A stretch of DNA of 5,603 nt from assembly GCA_030452275.1 (NCBI GenBank), contig JAKDMR010000154.1, positions 1 through 5,603 on the forward strand, read 5' to 3'. The DNA is from Candidatus Nitrosocosmicus sp. GTDB taxonomy: Archaea > Thermoproteota > Nitrososphaeria > Nitrososphaerales > Nitrososphaeraceae. The translations under genes were made by a program, and so were the position numbers. Positions within the stretch are counted from its first letter, which is position 1; each line of letters begins with the position of its first letter. Positions 1-5,603 of this stretch are shown one piece after another. Under the pieces are notes generated by a model that did no database searches, had not been told where the DNA came from, and worked only from the letters and a program-made list of their open reading frames with translations.

Positions 1-6
1 GCACAA

Positions 7-41
7 TCAGTTTACAGAAAGAAAGCATGTGTCAGTTTACA
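7..41. repeat. Two copies of a 10-base direct repeat (tcagtttaca)
   Basis: The 10-mer tcagtttaca occurs exactly at 7-16 and again at 32-41, with starts 25 bases apart. A one-mismatch copy (acagtttaca) lies at 5575-5584 near the other end of the window. The second copy sits inside a small inverted repeat: catgt at 26-30 pairs with acatg at 39-43. The repeats lie 3' of the minus-strand gene that ends at 111. The role is unknown. With so short a unit in AT-rich DNA, chance is a real possibility. Confidence 0.25.
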
Positions 42-110
42 TGACTGTTAACCTAGGCTGCATCTAGTAGGCATTTTTCATATCTATAAAAAATATGAGA
101 ACTTGAATGC

Positions 111-434
111 TTATTCTTTTGCATTTGTAAAAACTACGTCGTACAAATGACCATCTGCTTTTGCCATAGATAATATTTTATTCATGCGGATTATGGCTTC
201 CGGATTATCAAGTCGCTTATCAAATGCCTCTTTACCCTTATACTGTATGTAATTTACTACCTTCGTTCTATCCTTGCTCTTATGAATACTTGCTGAAATG
301 AATCCATCTTGTAGATGCCATACTTGCTTAGTGGTTTCGATAAGAGCATCTACTAATTGTTGTTGCCTCGAAGGATCGACGCTAAATACATTAATCAAAG
401 TGATAATATCCTTATCAACCTTTATCGTTGTCAT
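111..434 (-). CDS. ABM-fold (antibiotic biosynthesis monooxygenase-like) protein
   Basis: This is a small soluble protein of 107 residues, the usual length for the ABM superfamily. These are dimeric ferredoxin-like alpha+beta barrels; some members oxidise aromatic substrates without cofactors, others bind or degrade haem, and many have no known substrate. The layout fits. A first strand lies at about 10-19 (IITLINVFSV), then a helix at 21-38. A Gly-Phe turn at 44-45 leads into strand 46-52, and strand 58-65 carries the family-typical N-Y-x-Q core (N61, Y62, Q64). A long helix spans about 66-92 and a last strand 97-103 (LYDVVFT). There is no signal peptide or membrane segment, so it should be cytoplasmic. 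The ATG at 434 gives a complete N-terminus just before the first strand. Upstream on the minus strand, a weak TATA-like ttttatt lies near 467-473. The gene stands alone. The family is fairly secure; the reaction and substrate cannot be read from the sequence. Confidence 0.8.
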   Translation of the reverse strand: MTTIKVDKDIITLINVFSVDPSRQQQLVDALIETTKQVWHLQDGFISASIHKSKDRTKVVNYIQYKGKEAFDKRLDNPEAIIRMNKILSMAKADGHLYDVVFTNAKE

Positions 435-670
435 ACTTTTTGATATTGTTAATTATCACCAATAGAATAAAAGCATAGTTGTCAGGCGAGGTAATTGTAG
501 ACACAAATCATTATCAAAATCAAGATTAGTCAATGAATTATCTGATCATATCTTCTATCTTAAAAGGGCATACCTATTTAATGCTCATATGTAGAAACAC
601 CTTTAATCCGTCAATATCATATCAAATACGGTTTATCATAAGCATAAATCGGTCTCAATTAAAGAGTAAA

Positions 671-785
671 TTAAACCCGCTAACCGCTATCGTAGGTCAA
701 GCCCTAATAGAAAAAGTGCGAATAGGGGCGGGAATCAGACCCGCTCAATCTATAAGCTACCCCGCATTTGATCCTACGATATGGT
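671..785. other. GC-rich nested inverted repeats; possible structured RNA or 3' end structure
   Basis: By hand count, 671-780 is about 48% G+C (53 of 110) in a clearly AT-rich window. Outer arms tatcgtaggtcaa (688-700) and ttgatcctacgata (768-781) are complementary over 13 pairs with one bulged base. Inside them are gcggg (728-732) and cccgc (740-744), a perfect 5-bp stem with a 7-base loop. Also inside are gcccta (701-706) against taggggc (723-729), nearly complementary, gggg (725-728) against cccc (760-763), and gct (743-745) against agc (755-757). Some of these pairings exclude each other, so more than one fold is possible. The right-hand part overlaps the end of the minus-strand pseudogene (stop at 774-776), so it could be its 3' UTR or terminator. 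On the minus strand, the 5' part mimics a tRNA (short acceptor, TA, small D-like arm, 5-bp stem with 7-base loop), but no T-arm follows. The rest of the gap, 435-670, shows nothing I can identify. Confidence 0.3.
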
Positions 786-1328
786 TATGTTTTTTGCTAT
801 ATCAAAACTATTTCCTGATGTGTCATCGTGGATAGTATAGGTAACAACATAATCTCCTGATGGGAAGGGGCTTGTTTGTGTAATTGTGAATGGAATAAAT
901 ACTTCTTTATTTTGGTGATAAGAAGCGATATCGATGGCCGGTAGACCTTGTTATCCGGTTAGAACATTCCCTTCACTATCAGAATTTACAAAGTCTGCGG
1001 TAAAATCTATAGTATAGAGTGTTTTATCCCCCTCTCCATCCGAAATGCTGTATTCAAAACCTACTGGTTCTATATAGAGTATTATTTCTTCATCAGGTTC
1101 AAAGGTATCTGAATCTTTTTCTTAGTAAACTCCATAACCTAGTGTTTGTGCCGTTACAAAGGTATCGTATGCGGATGCAAATGTCTGCACTTGATTAGGT
1201 CCAGTTAAGCCTGTATCCTCTCCTTCTATTAGTGCTGCCACAGATTGATTTGAATATCCAGATATTGTTAATAATGCTAGAGGTATTAGTACCAGTATTA
1301 TTGATACGTTTTCTTTATATTTCTTCAT
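774..1328 (-). pseudogene. Secreted or membrane-anchored protein gene interrupted by two in-frame TAA stops
   Basis: Read on the minus strand from ATG 1328, one frame stays open for 185 codons to TAG at 774-776, broken only by TAA at 1122-1124 and TAA at 951-953. Piece one (68 residues) begins with a signal peptide: basic MKKYKEN, hydrophobic VSIILVLIPLALLTISG, then a polar region. Piece two (56 residues) includes EEIILYIEPVGFEY and TLYTIDFTADF. Piece three (58 residues) includes KEVFIPFTITQ, FPSGDYVVTYTIHDD and SFDIAKNITI. Alternating polar and hydrophobic strands plus the closing 'SGDYVVTYTI' pattern suggest an immunoglobulin-like beta-sandwich outside the membrane. From memory, thaumarchaea carry similar secreted proteins of unknown function; I cannot name a family. 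Each stop is one change from a sense codon such as GAA or CAA. With no frameshifts, the damage looks recent. A 68-residue product from the first piece would keep the signal but lose the fold. Confidence 0.75.
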
Positions 1329-1524
1329 AAATTGCTTTTAATAGTATGCAAGCCCCAAGTATCTTTATTGTGGATATTCGAAATTTAGAAACACAGGGAT
1401 TTGACTAAAATAAACCCTTTCTTTGATGAGCAATTCTTTTAATATTTTTATAGGTAGATACCCTCAACCGCCTAAGTTCACAGATATGTTTTTAGCTAAC
1501 TCTTGATTGTGATAAGACATCTAG

Positions 1525-2518
1525 TTGAAATCCAACGTTTTAGACAAGGCTTACAGAAATGAACGTGACGGTCGTGTAAAGGAAAGAATATTACTTGTAA
1601 TCAGAGTATCGTCTGACAGACAGCACATAGAATCAGTAGTAGATGAACTTCACACATCAAGAGCATGGGCTTACAAATGGCACAAAAGATACAATGATGA
1701 GGGATTAGATGGATTAAGGGACAGACCAAGAAGTGGAAAACCTTCTGAGATATCAAAGGAAGAAACAGAGAAAATAAGAAAGAGATTAGCCGACAGCAAT
1801 ACAGGATGGGACATCAAACAGGTTATGGATCTTATTCAAAAAGAAACTGGAGTAAAGTATCATAAATAACATGTTCGCAGGCTGCTTCACAAGTGGGGGT
1901 TCTCACCTAAAGTACCGCAGAAAAGATTTGTAAACAGAGCATCGAAACCAGATAAAAACAGTTTTAAAAAAGAATACAAAACACACTAAACAAGCTCAAA
2001 GACGGCTGGAGTGTCCCTGTACAGGATGAATCCACCTTTATCCATGACTCAATCATTTCTAAGAAGAGAAGATGGATTCTCAAAGAAAAAAGACCAGTTG
2101 TTACTATAATAGGATCTCATGATAAAACCATAGTCTTTGGGGTATTATCTACAAATGGTGAGCGATTTTTCAGACAGCATGAGAGATTTGATAGTGTGCA
2201 TCGTTCATAGAATACCGGGAACAGGTCAAAAAGAAGTTTAAGAAGTTCGTTATGGTTGTAGACAGGACAACTCAGCACAGGTCCAAGATGGTAAAGAAGT
2301 ACCTGCAAAGAAATATGGAAACGATAAAACTGGAATACTTTCCTGTGGGGTCACCAGAGTTTAACGCAATTAAGGAGTGTTGGAGACAGGGTAAGTGTAA
2401 CATGTTATCAGGTTGTTATTCTAGTCTTTTGTATTTGAAAAAGGCAATATCTCACTATTACAGAACGAAACGGTTTAACCTGGATATCAAAAAATACCTG
2501 TTCAGGTCTACGAACTAA
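1525..2518 (+). pseudogene. IS630-type transposase, inactivated by a stop, two frameshifts and a catalytic substitution
   Basis: About 330 codons can be followed across three frames. The N-terminal part (1525-1866) holds a helix-turn-helix: SSDRQHIESVVDELHTSRAW, then YKWHKRYNDEGLDGLRDRPR, as in IS630/Tc1-type transposases. TAA at 1867-1869 interrupts it. The same frame continues (HVRRLLHKWGFSP) to about 1974, where one base is lost. The next frame carries the first catalytic Asp in VPVQDES (2025-2027) and continues through SKKRRWILKEKRP to about 2199, where another base is lost. The third frame holds the second Asp in MVVDRTTQH (2261-2263) and the motif SPEFNAIKECW. Known members have Asn-Pro-Ile-Glu there; here Lys (2372-2374) replaces the catalytic Glu. 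The best start is TTG at 1525, possibly a mutated ATG, because an in-frame TAG lies directly before it. The stop is at 2516-2518. No functional transposase can come from this copy. Confidence 0.88.
1525..2518 (+). mobile_element. Remnant of an IS630-family insertion sequence (ends undefined)
   Basis: Only the transposase body can be delimited. I compared the flanks at about 1370-1524 and 2519-2640 by eye and found no convincing terminal inverted repeat and no clear TA target duplication. The outer ends have probably drifted or lie beyond recognition, so the true element is likely somewhat longer on both sides. Confidence 0.6.
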
Positions 2519-2685
2519 TGTTGTTCAGTATAGTATAATTGGCTCGCCCAATAATGCTCAATAGTTTGAAATTTCTGCGGGATCATGGATGAATCGCTAT
2601 ATTTGAACTCACTTATGAAATGATAAACAAAAAGAGGTTTCAAGATTGTCCCCTGTTATCATCTTTGTTATAGTCAAACAAGGAT

Positions 2686-2959
2686 ATGATAAATGAATTA
2701 ATCACCTCAATATTTGTAATAATGTTCTTCTCACCATACTTTATTCTTTCAAACCCCAATCAACGACACAAATAATGGGACGGTAACGATAATTGCCATG
2801 GAAGTAAGGATTAGTGTCGACGATGCCTCCGACTCGTATGTCTGATAACGTATTGAAAGTAGGACAGGCAATACTACAGAAGCACACAGAATTACTGCCT
2901 CATTTGCAAATATTCCTGTTATTCCAATTAACTTCTACAAGAAGTTTAGTACAAATTGA
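2686..2959 (+). pseudogene. Probable remnant of a short secreted-protein gene (frameshift and double stop)
   Basis: ATG at 2686 opens a 29-codon frame with a signal-peptide-like start, MINELITSIFVIMFFSPY, then FILSNPN, before TAA at 2773-2775. From about 2762 the +1 frame continues sensibly as NDTNNGTVTIIAMEVRISV and DDASDSYV. It meets TGA TAA at 2843-2848 and then runs on for 36 codons (TGNTTEAHRITASFANIPV, then IPINFYKKFSTN) to TGA at 2957. The join would be a hydrophobic leader followed by Asn/Thr-rich extracellular sequence. A competing frame, ATG 2814 to TAA 3035 (73 residues, ending GGQRNPYKTIHVM), overlaps it. I cannot exclude that its later part was the real reading after another shift. 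I do not recognise the family. It lies between a dead IS and an intact gene, so decay is plausible. The coding nature is an inference from composition only. Confidence 0.35.
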
Positions 2960-3010
2960 TGGTCATCACGCCCATTGGATGATTCAATATTTAGGAGGTC
3001 AAAGGAATCC

Positions 3011-3018
3011 ATATAAAA
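3011..3018 (+). promoter_or_regulatory. TATA box of the HslV-like protease gene
   Basis: The sequence atataaaa is centred about 30 bases before ATG 3044. Archaeal transcription usually starts roughly 25 bases after the TATA centre, which puts the start near 3039-3041. The mRNA would then have only a few bases of leader, in keeping with the absence of a Shine-Dalgarno sequence before the ATG. Confidence 0.5.
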
Positions 3019-3043
3019 CAATTCATGTTATGTAATAAAATCT

Positions 3044-3820
3044 ATGACTACCGTGATATCCATAAAGTCTAAAGATGGAATTATTTTAGCAAGTGACAGC
3101 CAAGGTACATCATCAAAAGTCAAAACCACTATAAAAAAAGTATTCAAAATAAAAAGTCATTCAGGTATAGGTGCCTCTGGAGACAGTTCACAAATTGAAT
3201 TATTTGTTGATGAACTTAAGCAAAACTTACAAAACGAAATTGAATTAGAATCAGGATTTAGAACCCAAATGTATAGTATTTTGGCAAATTTGCATAGAAT
3301 ATACAACTACAACCATTCATTCCTGTGTGGATATAGTGGAGCTCGATTGTTTTTTACTCCTGTCTCACTAGTAGCTGTGAAACCAAAAAGCGGAGATTCC
3401 TATCTCTACCGTATGGGGTTTGGAATAACGGGGAAAAATAATGAAGTATCTCCCTATCTATATAAGGTAAATAATGATTATGTATCAATAGGTTCTGGTT
3501 CCACTTATGCACGCTTAGTTCTTACACAACAAGACAGACTTTATTCCACAATAAACAGGAAATTGTCTGATTTATCCACGGAAAACAATGTCGGAATAGC
3601 AGCATATGCTATTAATGAAGTGAAGCAATTGGACCTAGAAACAGGGGGAAAGACACAGATTGCAATAGTTGACCGTGACGGGTATAGGGAACTTTCATAT
3701 GATGAGCAAACCAAATGTCATCAAATGATGACCGCTAATCTATTTTCCTCTTTGAACGAATACTTTTCTAGCAATGATAAAACAAGTAAAATTATTAAAT
3801 ATCTTTTTCCATACGAGTGA
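3044..3820 (+). CDS. Stand-alone proteasome/HslV-like Ntn hydrolase (threonine protease)
   Basis: This 258-residue protein has the N-terminal-nucleophile landmarks of 20S beta subunits and HslV. After removal of Met1, Thr2 becomes the catalytic Thr1. TTVISIKSKDG then D18-S-Q-G-T matches HslV's start, with D18 as Asp17 and Q20/T22 also conserved. KKVFKI places K32 as Lys33. G43-A-S-G-D fits the G-x-A-G turn. YVSIGSGSTYA (146-156) is the conserved G-S-G box (proteasome Ser129). LDLETGGKTQIAIVDRDGY (196-214) supplies D197 and T200 (Asp166/Ser169) and the last core strand. Unlike most beta subunits it has no propeptide. It is longer than HslV (about 175) or archaeal beta (about 200). The extra length is an insertion at about 88-140 (SFLCGYSGARLFF...SPYLYKV) and a tail after 218. 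No signal peptide is present, so it is cytoplasmic. No ATPase partner is nearby. The promoter is its own. Proteolysis is inferred; the substrate is unknown. Anbu and other proteasome homologues are alternatives. Confidence 0.85.
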   Translation: MTTVISIKSKDGIILASDSQGTSSKVKTTIKKVFKIKSHSGIGASGDSSQIELFVDELKQNLQNEIELESGFRTQMYSILANLHRIYNYNHSFLCGYSGARLFFTPVSLVAVKPKSGDSYLYRMGFGITGKNNEVSPYLYKVNNDYVSIGSGSTYARLVLTQQDRLYSTINRKLSDLSTENNVGIAAYAINEVKQLDLETGGKTQIAIVDRDGYRELSYDEQTKCHQMMTANLFSSLNEYFSSNDKTSKIIKYLFPYE

Positions 3821-3882
3821 ACGACTATTAATTGCCACTAATCTAAATTCTCTAAAGGATGAACTAATATTTGACAATTTTA

Positions 3883-3921
3883 TGACCCTCGGTCACGATT
3901 TATTTTTGTTGTTGTTGTCTT
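3883..3921 (+). terminator. Hairpin plus T-rich tract downstream of the protease gene
   Basis: A small hairpin, tgacc (3883-3887), loop ctc, ggtca (3891-3895), is followed by a T-rich stretch containing attttt and gttgttgttgtctt (about 3899-3921). Archaeal termination depends mainly on T-rich non-template runs, so the tract is the stronger part of the evidence. It starts 63 bases after the stop codon at 3820. Confidence 0.35.
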
Positions 3922-4173
3922 GATTCTCTATTTTGAAGTGGGTAGAATGATTGCAACGCACAATAAATGAATAATATCATTAAAAGACAACTACTACAAG
4001 TCGGCCGCTCCGTCCCCACGTATTCAAACTCTATGCAATGAATTCTTCTTTTATCATTACTGCACTTTTCATGATCTCCAAAGCTTTTTTTACAGGCATT
4101 TACAAATGGTCTACTTCTTGTCAGCCATTAGCGTAAATGCCGTATATTAGTCGGTATTTCCAAAATATAACAA
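3922..4173. other. Intergenic stretch without a recognisable gene
   Basis: This is most of the 384-base gap between the protease and the CopC-like gene. It has a short GC-rich run at about 3999-4020 (tcggccgctccgtccccacg) that stands out locally but forms no clear stem. Two tiny open frames exist, ATG 4038 on the plus strand (32 codons, hydrophobic start) and ATG 4099 on the minus strand (22 codons). They overlap each other, and neither has supporting signals. Confidence 0.4.
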
Positions 4174-4186
4174 TTTTTATAAATAT
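4174..4186 (+). promoter_or_regulatory. TATA box of the CopC-like gene
   Basis: The run tttttataaatat is centred near 4180, 25 bases before ATG 4205. That is the archaeal TATA-to-start distance, so transcription should begin at or next to the ATG and give a leaderless mRNA. This supports ATG 4205 as the real start, and with it the absence of a signal peptide. Confidence 0.55.
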
Positions 4187-4204
4187 GGATAACGAATATA
4201 GTAT

Positions 4205-4525
4205 ATGGTTAGGGGGTATGAACCTCAACCCAATCAAATAATTGATTCTATACAAACTCTACCCGATAAAGTCGCTGTTACTTTTACAGAGAGGCCAGAA
4301 TTAAAAGCCAGCAGTATACGTGTTATGAATTTAAATAATGAGAGGATGGACAACTATGATCTCAAATTAGCAGCGTCTGATAAATCACTTTTTGTCTCTT
4401 TAGATAAATCGAAACTAATATCTGGTGATTATGCCATAAAATGGTTAGTCTTGTCTAAAGATGATGGTTTCATTACGAAAGGAGCTTACCTTTTTTCAAT
4501 CAGTATAGCCAAAAGTCAGAATTAA
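4205..4525 (+). CDS. CopC-domain protein lacking a signal peptide and the usual His ligands
   Basis: The 106 residues cover almost one whole CopC/YobA domain, a beta-sandwich that normally binds copper outside the membrane after export. Matches in order: Y5-EPQPNQII (the 'P-x-P/A-N' turn), LPDKVAVTFTERPELKASSI (the 'P-x-x-V-x-L-x-F-S-E' strand pair), RVMNLNNERM, SLFVSLDK, LISGDYAIKWLVLSKDDGF and ITKGAYLFSIS (the 'L-x-x-G-x-Y-x-V-x-W-x-V-x-S-x-D-G-H' ending). Two things are missing. Mature CopC proteins start with His just before the first strand, but here Met is at that place and no leader precedes it; an in-frame TAG stands two codons upstream. The C-terminal D-G-H has become D-G-F. Copper binding in the classical way therefore looks unlikely. 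Either this is a cytoplasmic derivative with another role, or the 5' end of a secreted gene was lost. There is no membrane segment at the C-terminus. The TATA box favours the short form being expressed. Confidence 0.75.
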   Translation: MVRGYEPQPNQIIDSIQTLPDKVAVTFTERPELKASSIRVMNLNNERMDNYDLKLAASDKSLFVSLDKSKLISGDYAIKWLVLSKDDGFITKGAYLFSISIAKSQN

Positions 4526-4711
4526 TAATGATGGCAATGTCGGTATTTAGATGGAGTTTTGTGTGAATCTTGAGTGAATCGAAAATATCAATAAAGAGGA
4601 TCGATTATTTCTGAATGTGATAAGGAAATAAAACGGTTAATTATAGACCCGAATACTATGTGGGTTGGACAGCCGGGTAAGAGAATTGTCTTATATTTCC
4701 ATTATTTGGCA

Positions 4712-4724
4712 AAAACCTTAATAG
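4712..4724 (+). promoter_or_regulatory. Possible BRE/TATA element of the response regulator gene
   Basis: The run aaaaccttaatag has A-rich bases followed by a weak TATA-like ttaata, centred about 24 bases before ATG 4744. A more canonical ttatattt lies further up at 4691-4698 and would leave a leader of about 20 bases. The tttataa at 4734-4740 is too close to serve this start. The choice among them is uncertain. Confidence 0.3.
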
Positions 4725-4743
4725 TTTGATTTGTTTATAATAT

Positions 4744-5157
4744 ATGTTGTCCCATTATACTCCTGGAACGTTATATAATCGAGCAGGTGATCGTAGCATA
4801 GCGATTATTGACGACGAAAAAGATTTGCTTTTTGTATATAAAAAAGCATTAGAGTTACAAGGACTCAAAGTAGTTACATTTGATGATTCTGTAGTAGCTT
4901 TAAATGAATTGAAAGAGCGTTGCGATAAATATTGTATGGTCCTAGTAGATATCCGTATTCCCAAGGTTAATGGCTATCAAATAATAAATGAAATCAAGTG
5001 CATTGATCCATCAATGAAGACAATTTTGATGTCTGCTTATGATGTTTCTGAACTCGAGATATCAGACAACTTGAACAACGGTGTCAGCAGCGATGAGGTC
5101 ATGCATAAACCATTTTCATTAATTAAATTAGTTAAGACCGTTAGCACACTTTTGTAA
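4744..5157 (+). CDS. Single-domain response regulator (receiver domain only)
   Basis: This 137-residue protein is one CheY-like receiver with a short extra N-terminus and no output domain. The acidic pair is D23-D24 (IAIIDDEKD). The phosphoacceptor is D69 in MVLVDIRIP, followed by the usual P-x-x-N-G (73-77). The switch residue is S97 in ILMSAYD, and the invariant lysine is K122 in MHKPFS. All catalytic positions are present, so phosphorylation by a histidine kinase is expected; no kinase is in the window. Residues 1-17 (MLSHYTPGTLYNRAGDR) precede strand one and are not part of the fold. ATG 4744 is kept as the start because TAA lies two codons upstream and no other good start codon occurs before the domain. 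Output must pass through protein contacts, as in chemotaxis or phosphorelay proteins. It follows the CopC-like gene by 218 bases, so a shared transcript is not indicated. Confidence 0.88.
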   Translation: MLSHYTPGTLYNRAGDRSIAIIDDEKDLLFVYKKALELQGLKVVTFDDSVVALNELKERCDKYCMVLVDIRIPKVNGYQIINEIKCIDPSMKTILMSAYDVSELEISDNLNNGVSSDEVMHKPFSLIKLVKTVSTLL

Positions 5158-5603
5158 AAACTAAAAATAAGCTAGCGAAATACATAAAATACCTACTTTA
5201 TTTTAGACAAATACTTTATCATGAAGGTGAAATGGTGATTACTACTTAACTGGATTAGTCCAACCCGGCTTTAAAAGTTAATTTTGACCCACTATGACGA
5301 CCTCTATTTGTTACGTTGTTTTTAAATAATTCGTCACTCATCTAAAACCGGCATTATGTTCATGGTCATAGTTTCGCTGATATTAGACCGGTCGTAATGA
5401 TTGGCAAAGACCGAGCTGTTAATCCTTCGTGCTAATTCCTTAATCGGATAGACTAACAGATTATATTAGTGACAAACTTATATTAATTTACTCACACTAT
5501 CCTTTGAAAAGATATCAGTTTTCGTAATTGCATTTATTTGCAAGTGATTATACCAATTAGCACAAGTATGCTAAACAGTTTACAATTGTGATTAACAATA
5601 AAT
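5158..5603. other. Intergenic stretch, no gene seen
   Basis: All six frames are dense with stops, and no frame resembles a known protein. Minor items are a perfect 8-base palindrome gaccggtc (5386-5393), with gaccg repeated at 5409-5413, a small hairpin ttgca/tgcaa around 5529-5543, and a copy of the acagtttaca motif at 5575-5584. The T-rich ctttattttag at about 5197-5207 could end the response regulator transcript. Nothing here is compelling. Confidence 0.45.

Noticed and set aside
718..769. Minus-strand tRNA gene
   Set aside because: A short acceptor-like run, TA and a 5-bp stem with 7-base loop occur in order. However, the loop lacks T33, the D-arm is poor, and no T-arm or matching acceptor 3' strand follows.
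533..835. Plus-strand open frame of 100 codons
   Set aside because: Its 3' part is antisense to the end of the minus-strand pseudogene and its middle runs through the GC-rich inverted repeats. The protein resembles nothing known and has no promoter or start signals. The G-x-G-I-R-P-like phrase is what one gets by translating hairpin or tRNA-like DNA.
2117..2308. Minus-strand open frame of 63 codons
   Set aside because: It lies entirely antisense to the transposase remnant, where the plus strand clearly encodes the catalytic region.
4031..4136. Two overlapping mini-frames (minus ATG 4099, 22 codons; plus ATG 4038, 32 codons)
   Set aside because: Both are very short, have no promoter or family resemblance, and each is antisense to the other. 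The hydrophobic plus-strand one is not in frame or position to be the missing CopC leader.
4600..4729. Short plus-strand open frame ending at TGA 4727-4729
   Set aside because: Only 23 codons remain from its ATG at 4658. The longer form has no start codon, and it shows no recognisable motif.
4755..4964. Minus-strand open frame of 69 codons
   Set aside because: It is antisense to the response regulator, and its sequence is low-complexity Ser/Asn-rich shadow translation.
4205..5157. CopC-like gene and response regulator as an operon
   Set aside because: They are 218 bases apart with stop-rich sequence between, and the regulator has its own candidate promoter. Nothing beyond shared strand links them.
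1..5603. CRISPR array, toxin-antitoxin pair or other defence cassette
   Set aside because: No regularly spaced repeats of CRISPR length were seen. No paired small overlapping genes were found, and no nuclease, helicase or reverse transcriptase motif occurs.

Overview
The window looks like AT-rich, gene-poor chromosomal DNA from an archaeon, most likely an ammonia-oxidising thaumarchaeon (Nitrososphaerales type). This is inferred from three things. The protein families recall that group: a small ABM monooxygenase, a CopC domain, a single-domain response regulator and short secreted proteins. TATA-like boxes lie about 25-30 bases before two start codons. Those two genes have little or no 5' leader and no Shine-Dalgarno sequence. 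No rRNA or other taxonomic marker is present, so the assignment is tentative.

Layout. (1) Bases 111-434, minus strand: an intact 107-residue ABM-fold protein. (2) About 671-785: a GC-rich patch with nested inverted repeats that no gene explains, possibly a structured RNA or a 3' end structure. (3) 774-1328, minus: a secreted-protein gene whose frame is open over about 182 residues except for two in-frame TAA stops, so a recent pseudogene. (4) 1525-2518, plus: an IS630-type transposase broken by one stop and two frameshifts, with a lysine where the last catalytic Glu is expected. (5) About 2686-2959, plus: a probable further gene remnant, with a signal-peptide-like start, one frameshift and a double stop. 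(6) 3044-3820, plus: an intact 258-residue proteasome/HslV-like Ntn hydrolase with all the catalytic landmarks. (7) 4205-4525, plus: a CopC-domain protein with no signal peptide and without the usual His ligands. (8) 4744-5157, plus: a single-domain response regulator with an N-terminal extension. (9) 5158-5603: no gene seen.

The intact genes are separated by long gaps and each seems to have its own promoter, so this is not an operon and no multi-gene system is evident. Three broken genes between 774 and 2959 mark that stretch as a decay zone around an old insertion. The most notable intact gene is the stand-alone HslV-like protease. It begins Met-Thr, has no partner ATPase in the window, and is longer than HslV or a typical archaeal beta subunit.
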